From the NCBI GenBank assembly GCA_963835855.1, contig CAWIHA010000022.1:1-40612 (forward strand): a DNA stretch of 40,612 nucleotides, read 5' to 3'. This DNA is from CAWIHA01 sp963835855 (GTDB taxonomy: Bacteria > Acidobacteriota > Terriglobia > Bryobacterales > Bryobacteraceae). How positions within the stretch are numbered: position 1 is the stretch's first letter; every line of letters begins with the position of its first letter. Both the position numbers and the translations under genes were made by a program. Below, in pieces: positions 32,713 to 40,612 of the stretch. The notes beneath the pieces were generated by a model, which did not search any database, was not told the origin of the DNA, and saw only the letters and a list, made by a program, of their open reading frames with translations.

Positions 32713-33851
32713 GAGGCCGGCTCGAGCAAGAAAGCAACCTGCGCCGCGCCACGCTCAACCTGCGACACTGCCTCATCGAGGCCGCGCACGTACCGCAAGT
32801 GCCGCTGCTCGCGAATATCCGCCTCCCCGAGGCTGAGCACGCCTTCAAGTATGCCCTGGTGCAGGAGCCGCACGTCGAGCAATCCCGCGCGCCGCGCCGT
32901 TTCGAACAGGTACAGCGCGCCCGGCGCGGCCACGCCGATGCGCACCAGATCGGGATGGATTTCAGCCCAGGCCTTCCTCAGATCTTCGAGCGAGCCGAGG
33001 GGCTTGATGTCGTAGTAGTCGTTGGCGTGATTTAGGAAGCGCTTGACGTCGAATTCCTGCAAACCGAAAACGACGCGGTGTGTGGCGAGGATCTTCAGAC
33101 CGGGCGAATGCATGTTGACAAACGTCATCATGACTTTTCGCGCGTCCTCGAGGTTGGGATTCTCATTCCGGAATGCGAGCGCGGTCTCGTAACGGTGGTG
33201 GCCATCGGCGATCACGAGACGCTTGTCCAACATGAGTTCGCGGATGCGCTCGATGCGCCGCGGTTCGGAGATCTTCCATAAGCGGTGAACGGCCCGGTAT
33301 TCATCCGGCACGGCGGCGAGAGGCGGGCCTGCGGAGGTCTCGGCCTCATTCAGCAGCCGGTCGATTTCGCCCTGCGGGTCTGGGTAAAGCATGAAGATCT
33401 GTCCGAAATGCGCGCGCGTGCGCCGCAACAATTCCAGCCGGTCTTGTTTCGGCTCGCTCAGCGTCTGCTCGTGACGATGCACCGTGCCTTCCGCGTAATC
33501 CTCTACGGCGCCGAGTGCAATGAAGCCCTTGCGCACGAGCCTCTCGCCGGTGTCGGGCATTGAGAATTCCTGGAAGTATGCGTAGATTCCCGGCGCGGCC
33601 TCGCGCGCCAGGATGCCTTTTTCGACCCATTCGTTCCAGTAGCGCGCGGCGCGGGTGTACACATTATCGTCCGCCGAATCGGTGGGAAACCGCTCACCCA
33701 GGATGATGCGGACCAGATTATACGGGCTCAGGGCGAGGTAACGCTTCCGCATCTCCGGTGTGATCTTATCGTAAGGCTGGGTGAGCAGGTTCTCCAGCGG
33801 CCCTGCTTTCGCAGTGTAACGATACGGCCGGAATGGGAAGATTTTGGCCAT
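32601..33851 (-). CDS. DUF1015 family protein
   Basis: The ATG at 33851 gives 416 residues starting MAKIFPFRPYRY, the family's usual start. An upstream in-frame ATG would overlap lgt and is rejected. Conserved stretches are LLTQPYDKITPEMRKRYLAL, SPYNLVRIILGE, RHEQTLSEPKQDRLELL, and VIADGHHRYETALAFRNEN, the DGHHR motif that links the family to the ParB/sulfiredoxin-like fold. The C-terminus is AYRVER. The reaction is not established; a nucleotide-dependent kinase role has been discussed for relatives (uncertain). It follows lgt by 59 bases on the same strand. A diverged copy of its last 110 bases lies 1.07 kb beyond its 3' end. Confidence 0.9.
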   Translation of the reverse strand: MAKIFPFRPYRYTAKAGPLENLLTQPYDKITPEMRKRYLALSPYNLVRIILGERFPTDSADDNVYTRAARYWNEWVEKGILAREAAPGIYAYFQEFSMPDTGERLVRKGFIALGAVEDYAEGTVHRHEQTLSEPKQDRLELLRRTRAHFGQIFMLYPDPQGEIDRLLNEAETSAGPPLAAVPDEYRAVHRLWKISEPRRIERIRELMLDKRLVIADGHHRYETALAFRNENPNLEDARKVMMTFVNMHSPGLKILATHRVVFGLQEFDVKRFLNHANDYYDIKPLGSLEDLRKAWAEIHPDLVRIGVAAPGALYLFETARRAGLLDVRLLHQGILEGVLSLGEADIREQRHLRYVRGLDEAVSQVERGAAQVAFLLEPASIQEVARIAFEGGVMPQKSTDFYPKLLSGLMAYRVER

Positions 33852-33910
33852 GGCAAAGACCCAGGATAACAAGCGCCCTGCGAGCGCCGCCCGTAACTTC
33901 TCGAGGGAGG

Positions 33911-34714
33911 CTACGCTTTCGCCATGGGTTGCCGTGCCGTGGCCGGCTGGCGGCTGCGCAGGATAAGCCAGACGCCTAGCGCCATCAGCGCCAGCGCGAT
34001 CCACTGCTCGGCAACCAGCGGGCCATAGTACGGATTGGCTTCGTCGTGCGCCCGCACGAACTCCACCAGGAACCGCGCGATCGAGTACAGCACGAGGTAC
34101 AGGCCGACGATTGCGCCCGGATGGTGCGGCCGCAGAAACCGGAAATACAGGACGGCGAAAATGATCGCCTCGGCCGCAGACTCATAGAGCTGCGTTGGAT
34201 GCAGCGGAATGCCGAGAGGCACGCCGACGAGACGGTTTGATTCGGGATTGGTGAATGTGACGGCCCAAGGCACACGGGCCGGGATGCCCCAGCAGCAACC
34301 CGCCGCAAAGCAGCCCAGCCGGCCGACGGCGTGTCCCAGCGCAAGGCCGGGCGCGAAAACGTCGGCCGTGGCCAGCGCGGGCAGGCGCTTCCGGCGCATA
34401 TAGACGAAGGCGACCGCGAGTGCGGCCAGCACGCCGCCGTAAAAGATGCCGCCCGCTTGCAGCGTGGCGAGGGAGAAGATCTCGCCCGGGTGCCCGGCAT
34501 AATACTTCCAATCGAGCCCGATCATCAGTACCTTGGCGCCCAACACGCCTGCGATCGCAAGATAGATTCCGAGATTCACCATCGCGTTGCTGTCAAAGCC
34601 AGCGCGCCGGCTCAGGCGCGAGACCATCCACAGCCCGGCCAATAAGGCGAGCGCCACCAACAATCCATAAGTAGGCAGAAAGAAGCTACCGATTCGAAAC
34701 AGTTGAGGAAGCAT
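33911..34714 (-). CDS. lgt: Prolipoprotein diacylglyceryl transferase
   Basis: Lgt moves diacylglycerol from phosphatidylglycerol to the lipobox cysteine of prolipoproteins, the first step of lipoprotein maturation. The 267-residue inner-membrane protein has seven or so helices. Signatures are LPTYGLLVALALLAGLWM, QAGGIFYGGVLAA, the Lgt motif GHAVGRLGCFAAGCCWG with its essential arginine, HPTQLYESAAE, and RFLVEFVRAHDE. Its start lies inside the end of lspA (29-base overlap), so the two consecutive lipoprotein-processing enzymes are translated together. Confidence 0.96.
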   Translation of the reverse strand: MLPQLFRIGSFFLPTYGLLVALALLAGLWMVSRLSRRAGFDSNAMVNLGIYLAIAGVLGAKVLMIGLDWKYYAGHPGEIFSLATLQAGGIFYGGVLAALAVAFVYMRRKRLPALATADVFAPGLALGHAVGRLGCFAAGCCWGIPARVPWAVTFTNPESNRLVGVPLGIPLHPTQLYESAAEAIIFAVLYFRFLRPHHPGAIVGLYLVLYSIARFLVEFVRAHDEANPYYGPLVAEQWIALALMALGVWLILRSRQPATARQPMAKA

Positions 34715-35210
34715 CGGATTTCTTTACGACGCAGCGCGACCGCGCCAGATCCAGCAGAACCAGCGCCGCGCCAACCGTGATCGTGCTATCGGCCACGTTG
34801 AACGCGGGCCAATGGAATCCGTTCACGTACAGGTCCAGAAAATCCGTCACCGTGCCGTGCGCAATGCGGTCGTAGACATTGCCGAACGCGCCGCCCAGGA
34901 TCAGCGCCAAGCCCAACCGCAGCAGCCAGCTGTCGCCGATGCGCCCGCCCGGGCGCCACAGCAAAGCGGCGATCAAAACCAAAGCGACGCTCGAAATCCC
35001 GACCAGGAGCATTCCACGCCACTCCGTGTGCACGCCCGAGAGCAGGCTGAACGCAGCGCCGGGATTTTCCGTATGAATGATATTGAAAAAACCCGGAATC
35101 ACCCTCAGCGTCTCCCATGGAGGTACGCGGCTTTGAATCAGGAGCTTAGTCGCGCGATCCAACAGAAACACGCAGGCGGCGAGGCCAAAAGCGAGCACGC
35201 GGGGCGGCAT
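34686..35210 (-). CDS. lspA: Lipoprotein signal peptidase (signal peptidase II)
   Basis: LspA removes the signal peptide from diacylglyceryl-prolipoproteins. The ATG at 35210 lies one base after the ileS stop and gives 174 residues (MPPRVLAFGLAACVFLLDRA); longer starts run into ileS. Four transmembrane segments are visible. Signatures are FNIIHTENPGAAFSLLSG, GGAFGNVYDRIAHGTVTDFL and WPAFNVADSTITVG, which hold the two catalytic aspartates (in TVTDF/YDR and NVADS). The C-terminus overlaps lgt by 29 bases. The ileS-lspA pairing is a common bacterial arrangement. Confidence 0.95.
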   Translation of the reverse strand: MPPRVLAFGLAACVFLLDRATKLLIQSRVPPWETLRVIPGFFNIIHTENPGAAFSLLSGVHTEWRGMLLVGISSVALVLIAALLWRPGGRIGDSWLLRLGLALILGGAFGNVYDRIAHGTVTDFLDLYVNGFHWPAFNVADSTITVGAALVLLDLARSRCVVKKSDASSTVSNR

Positions 35211-35211
35211 T

Positions 35212-38034
35212 CTAACTCTTTGCAATCTCCTCCACCGCCTCGGCGCAGGCGGTGCAGATGGTCGGCCAGGCTGGGTTCGAGCCCACGTCGGCCGTGTATT
35301 TCCAGCAGCGCTCGCACTTAGTTCCGCCAGCGCGGCCAATCTCGACCGCCAGCTCGCCGCCAGCCTGCTTTTCGAGATCGACTTGGGAAACGATGAACAA
35401 TCCGGGCAATTCGCGCGAATACTCTTCGAGGAGCGGGTAAAGGTTGCCGTTAGCTCGGAGCCGGACGCGCGCTTCGAGCGGCGCGCCGATGGTCTTCTCC
35501 TGACGCGCGGTCTCCAAGCTCTTCAATACGCTGTCCCTTACCTCCATGAGACGCTCCCAGTTGGCGGCGCGTTTCCGGTGCTGCTCCGTTAGGCCAGCCG
35601 TAAGTTCCTCGGGATCAGGAAGCAGGGCCATGTGAACGCTGGCAGGAGCTCCGGCGGGGCAGCGCATATGCTGCCAGACCTCTTCTGCGGTGAAACTCAG
35701 GAGCGGGGCGAGCAGGCGCACGAGCGCGTAGTTGATCCGGTAGATCGCGGTCTGCGCGCTGCGGCGTGCGTGCGAGCGCGGCGCGGCCGTGTAGAGCCGG
35801 TCCTTCAGCACGTCGAAATAGACCGCGCTCAGGCCGGTGGTCGCGAAATCGTAGGCGGCGTGGTAGACGCGATGGAAGGCGTACTCCTCATACCAGCGGC
35901 GGCAATCGCGCACGAGCTGTTCGGCGCGAAACAGCATCCACTGATCCATCTCGCGCAACTCCGCGGGGGGCACAGCGTCCTTGGCCGGGTCGAAATCCGA
36001 GAGATTGCCGAGCGCGTAGCGGAACGTGTTCCGCAACTTGCGGTACGCCTCGGAAAGCTGCTTCAGAATGGCCTCTGAAATGACGATATCATCGGTAAAC
36101 TCGACCGACGCCACCCAGAGCCGAACCACGTCCGCGCCGTACTGCTTGATGAGCTGCTGCGGCTCGGCGAAGTTGCCGAGCGATTTCGAGAGAGCGATCC
36201 CCTTCTCATCGACTGTCCAGCCGTGTGTCGCGCATTGGCGGTATGGCGCCGCGCCCTTCAGCCCCACTCCGACCAGCAGCGAGCTGTGGAACCAGCCGCG
36301 ATACTGATCGCCGCCTTCGACGTAGAGGTCTGCCGGCCACGGCAGGCTGTTCGCCGGAGTCAGCACCGCCAGGTGGCTCGATCCGGAGTCGAACCAAACG
36401 TCGAGGATGTCGTTTTCCTTGCGGAACTCGCTGGCGCCGCATTTTGGGCAGCGCGCATTGGGGCCCATCAGCTCCGCGGCCGTGCGGTCGTACCAGACAT
36501 CGGCCGTGTGCTCCTCGAACAGCTCGACCACGCGGTCAAGCACCTTGCGGTCCGTGATCGGCTCGCCGCACTTCTCGCAATAAAAGACGAGGATCGGCAC
36601 GCCCCAGACGCGCTGGCGCGAGATGCACCAGTCCGGGCGGGTCGCGATCATGTTCGAGATGCGCTCCTCGCCCCAGGCCGGCATCCAGCGCACGTTATGG
36701 ATCGCCTCGAGGGCGCGCGCGCGCAGTTCCTTGCGCTCCATGCCGATGAACCATTGCTCGGTGGCGCGAAAGATCGTGGCGTTATGGCAGCGCCAGCAGT
36801 GCGGATAGGAGTGCTCTACTTTCTCTTCTGCGACGAGAGCATCCCGCTCACGCAGCAGGCCGATAACAACCGGGTTCGCCTCCCACACGGTCTTGCAAAT
36901 GAGCTCATCGGGCAAACGGCCGCGAGCGCCCTCGGCCTGGAAGAAGCGGCCCGTGGCGTCAACCGGGCAGTAGGTCGCGATGCCGTATTTCTGGCCGGTT
37001 ACATAGTCGTCCTGCCCGTGCCCCGGCGCGGTGTGCACCAGGCCGGTGCCCTGCTCGAGCGTGACGTAATCCGCCAGGACGCCGGCCGAATCGCGCTCGA
37101 TGAACGGGTGCCGGAACACGGCGCCTTCGAAGCGCATGCCAGGAATGCGCGCCAGCACGCTCGCATTTTTCCACCCACATTTCGCGGCAGTCGTCTCAAA
37201 CAGATCGGAGGCGGTCAGGTAGACGGCGCCATCCACCTCGATGGCTGCGTACTCAAACTTTGGGTGAAACGCGATCGCCATGTTGGCGGGAATGGTCCAG
37301 GGAGTGGTCGTCCAAATGAGCGCATACACACGCCGCCCAGCCAGCGCCGGGTCGATTGCGGCGGCGTCCGACGCCAACGGGAACCGGACCCAGATCGAGG
37401 GGCTGGTGTGGTTCTCGTACTCGACCTCGGCTTCGGCCAGCGCCGTGCGGTGGTAAATGCACCAGTTCACCGGCTTCAGCCCCTTGTAGACGTAGCCGCG
37501 ATCGAGGAACTCGACGAAGGCGCGCGCTATGGCGGCTTCGTAGCCGGGGCTCATCGTAAGGTAGGGGTCCTCCCAGCGCCCTAGCACACCAAGGCGGCGG
37601 AAATCGCGCCGTTGGATCTCGACCCATTTCATCGCGTACTTACGGCACTCCGCGCGGATCTCGGAAACGCTCATGTGCGCCTTACGCGAGCCGAGCTCGC
37701 TATCCACGCGGTTCTCGATGGGCAGGCCATGGCAGTCCCAGCCGGGCACGTACGGCGCATCGTACCCGGCCATGCTCTTGGACTTGACCATGAAGTCCTT
37801 CAGGATCTTATTGAAGGCCGTGCCTGGATGGATCTGGTTATTGGCGTAGGGCGGCCCGTCGTGCAGAACGAACATCGGCCGGCCCGCCCGCGCCTCACGG
37901 ATGCGGTGATAGAGCCCGGTTTCATCCCAGCGCGCCAGCAGCTTCGGCTCATTCTGTGGCAGGTTCGCCTTCATCGGGAAGTCCGTGCGCGGCAGGTTAA
38001 TAGTCTTCTTCAGATCGACGTTATGTTCTTGCAT
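35212..38034 (-). CDS. ileS: Isoleucyl-tRNA synthetase
   Basis: IleRS charges tRNA-Ile and edits misactivated valine. The 940-residue product has the full bacterial layout. The HIGH-type motif is HPGT at 69-72 in GPPYANNQIHPGTAFNKI; HLGT-type variants are known in the family, but proline in second place is unusual. The CP1 editing domain follows (TTTPWTIPANMAI, GLVHTAPGHGQDDY), then DVWFDSGSSH, the KMSKS-type loop as ALSKSLGN, an anticodon-binding helical domain, and a C-terminal zinc finger (CERCWKYTAD, then CTAC). It heads the ileS-lspA-lgt-DUF1015 run. No T-box-like leader was recognised upstream in the 196 bases before DUF177. Confidence 0.97.
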   Translation of the reverse strand: MQEHNVDLKKTINLPRTDFPMKANLPQNEPKLLARWDETGLYHRIREARAGRPMFVLHDGPPYANNQIHPGTAFNKILKDFMVKSKSMAGYDAPYVPGWDCHGLPIENRVDSELGSRKAHMSVSEIRAECRKYAMKWVEIQRRDFRRLGVLGRWEDPYLTMSPGYEAAIARAFVEFLDRGYVYKGLKPVNWCIYHRTALAEAEVEYENHTSPSIWVRFPLASDAAAIDPALAGRRVYALIWTTTPWTIPANMAIAFHPKFEYAAIEVDGAVYLTASDLFETTAAKCGWKNASVLARIPGMRFEGAVFRHPFIERDSAGVLADYVTLEQGTGLVHTAPGHGQDDYVTGQKYGIATYCPVDATGRFFQAEGARGRLPDELICKTVWEANPVVIGLLRERDALVAEEKVEHSYPHCWRCHNATIFRATEQWFIGMERKELRARALEAIHNVRWMPAWGEERISNMIATRPDWCISRQRVWGVPILVFYCEKCGEPITDRKVLDRVVELFEEHTADVWYDRTAAELMGPNARCPKCGASEFRKENDILDVWFDSGSSHLAVLTPANSLPWPADLYVEGGDQYRGWFHSSLLVGVGLKGAAPYRQCATHGWTVDEKGIALSKSLGNFAEPQQLIKQYGADVVRLWVASVEFTDDIVISEAILKQLSEAYRKLRNTFRYALGNLSDFDPAKDAVPPAELREMDQWMLFRAEQLVRDCRRWYEEYAFHRVYHAAYDFATTGLSAVYFDVLKDRLYTAAPRSHARRSAQTAIYRINYALVRLLAPLLSFTAEEVWQHMRCPAGAPASVHMALLPDPEELTAGLTEQHRKRAANWERLMEVRDSVLKSLETARQEKTIGAPLEARVRLRANGNLYPLLEEYSRELPGLFIVSQVDLEKQAGGELAVEIGRAGGTKCERCWKYTADVGSNPAWPTICTACAEAVEEIAKS

Positions 38035-38177
38035 TTGGGGAAAGACCCATTATAGCGGGCGGGGTTTGGAAAGACGGAGACTGCGGTGCCCGAGCGCCAC
38101 CGGCGAGTTCCCCGCTATCAGCGCTCTATGGGACAGCTTCGGAACCGCACCGCCGAAGGTCCTGGCGCGCCAGCGGT

Positions 38178-38186
38178 TGCTATAAT
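38178..38186 (+). promoter_or_regulatory. Extended -10 promoter of DUF177-rpmF-plsX
   Basis: TGCTATAAT, identical to the box before xdhC, ends 44 bases before the ATG at 38231. No convincing -35 is seen. Confidence 0.55.
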
Positions 38187-38230
38187 AACAACTTCCAGCC
38201 TTTTGGAATCCGGCACATAGGGCGCGTAGT

Positions 38231-38746
38231 ATGTTTCTGGACATAAACCAAATGCAAGCGGGCGGGGTGCGTTTCAACGAGACGTTCCCGCCGGGGGCGA
38301 TCGAATTTTTAGATCAGCAGCTCTGCCAGGCCACGCCGCTCGAATCCACCGGTAGCGCCGAGCTGGTGGAAGCGCTGATGGAAATCCGGGTCCGTGGCCG
38401 CCTGAAAACCGAAATGGAATACGCCTGTGATCGCTGCCTGGAGCCGGCCCGTTTCCCGATCGATGCGGATTTCGACCTCCTGTACCGGCCCGCTTCGTGC
38501 AGCCCGGCTCGGGAAGAAGTCCAAATTGAAGGTGCAGAAGCAGAAGTCGGCTTTTACGAAGACGGCGGTCTCGAGCTCGGCGACGTGCTGCGCGAGCAGA
38601 TTCTGCTGCTGTTGCCGATGCAGCGCGTCTGCCGCGGCGACTGTAAGGGTATTTGTCCAATCTGCGGGCAGAACCGCAATATGGACGATTGCGGCTGCCA
38701 TGAAGTCGCCCGCGACGACCGCTGGGTGGATCTGAAGAATCTGTAG
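38231..38746 (+). CDS. DUF177 / YceD family protein
   Basis: The 171-residue protein belongs to the YceD (DUF177) family, which is nearly always encoded just before rpmF and is tied to 23S rRNA/ribosome biogenesis in some bacteria and plastids. It carries the family motif YACDRCLEPARFPIDADF and FYEDGGLELGDVLREQILLL. It ends in a cysteine-rich tail, VCRGDCKGICPICGQNRN then DCGCHE, a likely zinc site. The start ATG at 38231 is supported by the upstream extended -10. It is followed after 68 bases by rpmF. Confidence 0.92.
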   Translation: MFLDINQMQAGGVRFNETFPPGAIEFLDQQLCQATPLESTGSAELVEALMEIRVRGRLKTEMEYACDRCLEPARFPIDADFDLLYRPASCSPAREEVQIEGAEAEVGFYEDGGLELGDVLREQILLLLPMQRVCRGDCKGICPICGQNRNMDDCGCHEVARDDRWVDLKNL

Positions 38747-38814
38747 ATACGGCCGAGCGGCGGCGGGACTGCCCGAAGCGCGCTGCGAAGTTCGAGTAGA
38801 ATAAGGGAGTTGCC

Positions 38815-38997
38815 ATGCCAAATCCGAAACGAAGACATTCCGCGCAGCGCCGGGGCAAGCGCCGCGCGCATGACGCTCTGAGTGCGCCAAGCCAGTCCGA
38901 GTGCCCCAATTGCCACGAGCCTAAGCCGCCGCATCGGGTCTGTCCGCATTGCGGCCAATACAAGGGCCGCGAGGTGATCGAGGTTGGTGAAGAATAG
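38815..38997 (+). CDS. rpmF: 50S ribosomal protein L32
   Basis: The 60-residue product has the standard L32 start (MPNPKRRHSAQRRGKRRAHD) and a four-cysteine zinc ribbon (C30-PN-C33, C43-PH-C46), so this is the zinc-binding (C+) form. A ribosome-binding site AAGGGAG is 7 bases before the ATG. It sits between DUF177 and plsX, the classical order that links ribosome assembly to fatty-acid synthesis. Confidence 0.97.
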   Translation: MPNPKRRHSAQRRGKRRAHDALSAPSQSECPNCHEPKPPHRVCPHCGQYKGREVIEVGEE

Positions 38998-39014
38998 CTG
39001 CCGGCCGTGCCGCT

Positions 39015-40046
39015 ATGGTGACCATCGCTGTTGATGCAATGGGCGGGGACACCGCCCCCAAGACCGAAGTTGAGGGGACGCTCAGGGCAGTCAGGAATCT
39101 GCCGGTTCAGGTGACCCTCGTCGGCCCTGAGGATGTGCTCAAGCGAGAGTTGACGCAGCAGAATGGCTCCGGCAGCTTGCCGATCCAGATCGTCCACGCT
39201 TCCGAGCAAGTGACGATGCAGGACAGCGCCGCCTGGGCGGTTCGGAACAAGCGGGACAGCTCCATCCGGGTCGCTTCCCGCCTCGTCCGCGACGGCGTTG
39301 CGCAAGGTCTGGTCTCTGCGGGCAACACCGGCGCCGCGATGGCCACGGCGAAAATGGTGCAAGGAATGATTCCGGGAGTGCACCGCCCAGCGTTGGCATC
39401 GGCGTTTCCGACCCTGAAGGGTACGCCGGCGGTGATGATGGATGTCGGCGCGAACGTCGACTGCACGCCGCAGATGCTCGCGCAGTTCGCCGTCATGGGA
39501 GAGATTTATGCCCGGCTGATTCTGCGCACCAAAGACCCGCGGGTTGGGCTGCTCTCGATCGGCGAAGAGGAGCACAAGGGCAACGATCTGACGCGCACCG
39601 CCACCCCGCTGCTAAAATCGCTTCCCATCAATTTCATCGGCAACGTGGAAGGGGGCGACCTTTATACCGGGAAGGCCGACGTCATCATCTGCGACGGGTT
39701 CATCGGCAACGTGGCGCTGAAGGTCAGCGAGGGGCTGATTGAAGTAATCAAGCAGATGCTGCGGGAATCGTTCGAGGCTACCGTCCCTCGCAAAATCGGC
39801 TACGTGCTCTCTCGCGCGGCGTTCGCGGATTTCCGCAAGCGCGTGGATTATTCGGAATACGGCGGCGCGCCGCTGCTCGGGGTCCGCGGCGTTTGCATCA
39901 TCTGCCATGGACGCTCGAACGCTAACGCGATCAAGAACGCGATTCGCGTGGCCAAGGAATTCGCCGAGGCCAAGGTCAACCAACGTATTGAAACCGAATT
40001 GCGGCGTTGGTCTTCCACCTCCAAGGACGCCGTCTCTGCCAACTGA
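39015..40046 (+). CDS. plsX: Phosphate acyltransferase PlsX
   Basis: PlsX turns acyl-ACP into acyl-phosphate, the donor for glycerol-3-phosphate acylation by PlsY. The 343-residue product has the family start (TIAVDAMGGDTAPKTEVEGT), GLVSAGNTGAAMATAKM, PVLMLD-type VMMDVGANVDCTPQML, LSIGEEEHKGNDL, NVEGGDLYTGKADVIICDGF and GNVALKVSEGL. The ATG at 39015 is 17 bases after the rpmF stop and lacks a good ribosome-binding site, so coupling to rpmF is plausible. fabH, the usual next gene, does not follow; a DsbD-like gene does. Confidence 0.96.
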   Translation: MVTIAVDAMGGDTAPKTEVEGTLRAVRNLPVQVTLVGPEDVLKRELTQQNGSGSLPIQIVHASEQVTMQDSAAWAVRNKRDSSIRVASRLVRDGVAQGLVSAGNTGAAMATAKMVQGMIPGVHRPALASAFPTLKGTPAVMMDVGANVDCTPQMLAQFAVMGEIYARLILRTKDPRVGLLSIGEEEHKGNDLTRTATPLLKSLPINFIGNVEGGDLYTGKADVIICDGFIGNVALKVSEGLIEVIKQMLRESFEATVPRKIGYVLSRAAFADFRKRVDYSEYGGAPLLGVRGVCIICHGRSNANAIKNAIRVAKEFAEAKVNQRIETELRRWSSTSKDAVSAN

Positions 40047-40047
40047 A

Positions 40048-40612
40048 GTGCGCCTGCGCGGCCCCATCGTGGTCCTCCTTGCATTGGCGGGAGCCGTGTC
40101 ATTAGCCTGCGCGCAGAAGTTGAATCCTGTCGCCTGGACGCTGGACGCCGCCACCGCTCCGCCCGGTGGAACGGTGCTGGCGCGGCTCACCGCCAAAATC
40201 GATCCGGGGTGGCATCTCTACGCGCTTTCCGTGCCGAAACCGATCATCCCCACCTCGATCCGCCTCGCCGATCATCCCTTCGTCGAGTCGGTCAAGATCT
40301 ACCAGCCCAAGCCGCACACCGCCTTCGACGAGAACTTCGGGTTCAACGTCGCGAGCTACGAGAACCAGGCAGTCTTCCTGCCCGATCTCCACATCTCCAA
40401 GAACGCACCCTCCGGACCGGCCCGGCTTGAGGCGCAGACGCGGTTTCAGACTTGCAACAACAAGATGTGCCTGCCGCCGCGGCGCGTGACGGTTGCTGCG
40501 ATGCTCAATATCGATCCGGCCGCGAAGGCAGGTACGATTGCCGTTCCGGCCGGTTACACGGTATTCGATGTTTCGGCTCCGCCGCCCGCGGCATCACCGG
40601 GCTCATTTCCTG
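40048..40612 (+). CDS. DsbD-like protein, N-terminal part (partial, runs off the right edge)
   Basis: A GTG at 40048, one base after the plsX stop codon, opens a frame that continues to the window end (188 residues). A signal peptide is clear (PIVVLLALAGAVSLACA). The domain then resembles the periplasmic N-terminal domain of DsbD: AKIDPGWHLYALSVPKP, QPKPHTAFDENFG, and FQTCNNKMCLPP, whose two cysteines match the redox pair of DsbD-alpha (usually in a CxxxxCxPP setting). DsbD carries electrons from cytoplasmic thioredoxin across the membrane to periplasmic thiol-disulfide proteins. The transmembrane and C-terminal thioredoxin domains would lie beyond the window, so it could also be a stand-alone DsbD-alpha protein. 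Confidence 0.85.
   Translation, partial: MRLRGPIVVLLALAGAVSLACAQKLNPVAWTLDAATAPPGGTVLARLTAKIDPGWHLYALSVPKPIIPTSIRLADHPFVESVKIYQPKPHTAFDENFGFNVASYENQAVFLPDLHISKNAPSGPARLEAQTRFQTCNNKMCLPPRRVTVAAMLNIDPAAKAGTIAVPAGYTVFDVSAPPPAASPGSFP

Noticed and set aside
33852..34004. Upstream in-frame start for the DUF1015 gene, adding 51 residues.
   Set aside because: The extension overlaps the lgt 3' end and has no family similarity; MAKIFPFRPYRY at 33851 is the usual start.
36223..37584. A 453-codon plus-strand frame antisense to ileS.
   Set aside because: Its composition is that of an out-of-frame shadow (runs of Arg, Ala, Val), and ileS is fully supported on the other strand.

Overview
The window is about 40.6 kb of GC-rich bacterial chromosome. 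The gene content fits an Acidobacteriota member, probably near Bryobacter/Solibacter. The support is a tandem DUF507 protein, a DUF1385-prfA-prmC cluster divergent from ispG, an orthodox ileS-lspA-lgt run, and many secreted or degenerate signalling proteins. The taxonomic call is inference; no rRNA or tRNA gene was seen.

Left edge (1-1519, minus strand): remains of a phage-defence/restriction locus. It holds the start of a PLD-domain helicase-like protein, a frameshifted small membrane protein, and the frameshifted C-terminal third of an Eco57I-like DNA methyltransferase. This debris is fused in frame to prmC, which breaks off just after its NPPY motif. 2163-8412 is mostly housekeeping: prfA, DUF1385, ispG, DUF507, a TPR protein and an MFS exporter. 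8551-24112 is an accessory but Acidobacteria-like stretch: small unknown proteins, a membrane-bound histidine-kinase-like protein whose phospho-acceptors are replaced in both the kinase and receiver domains, an HGSNAT-like membrane acyltransferase, a coupled xdhC-mocA-asmA operon, a frameshifted GAF-like gene, a Slt-type transglycosylase, an M48-like protein without HExxH, a PDZ protein, a small lipoprotein and a BON protein.

24284-31549 is a defence island. Its core is a five-gene minus-strand operon, cas10-csm2-csm3-csm4-csm5, encoding a type III-A CRISPR effector complex. Cas10 starts directly at Palm1, so it has no HD nuclease, but keeps a GGDD cyclase motif. The window has no CRISPR array, cas6, cas1/cas2 or CARF effector. 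Flanking it are an HTH-HEPN (Swt1-like) protein, an unknown 73-residue protein behind a palindromic operator-like site, and, divergent from cas10, an AbiGi-like abortive-infection protein. The right border is marked by a duplicated, diverged copy of the 3' end of the DUF1015 gene; the two copies bracket a 1.07-kb segment carrying one secreted-protein gene with its own promoter and terminator.

32601-40612 is core chromosome again: ileS-lspA-lgt-DUF1015 (minus), then DUF177-rpmF-plsX and the start of a DsbD-like gene (plus).

Several promoters show TATAAT-type -10 boxes 6-9 nt before the start codon, suggesting leaderless or nearly leaderless mRNAs.
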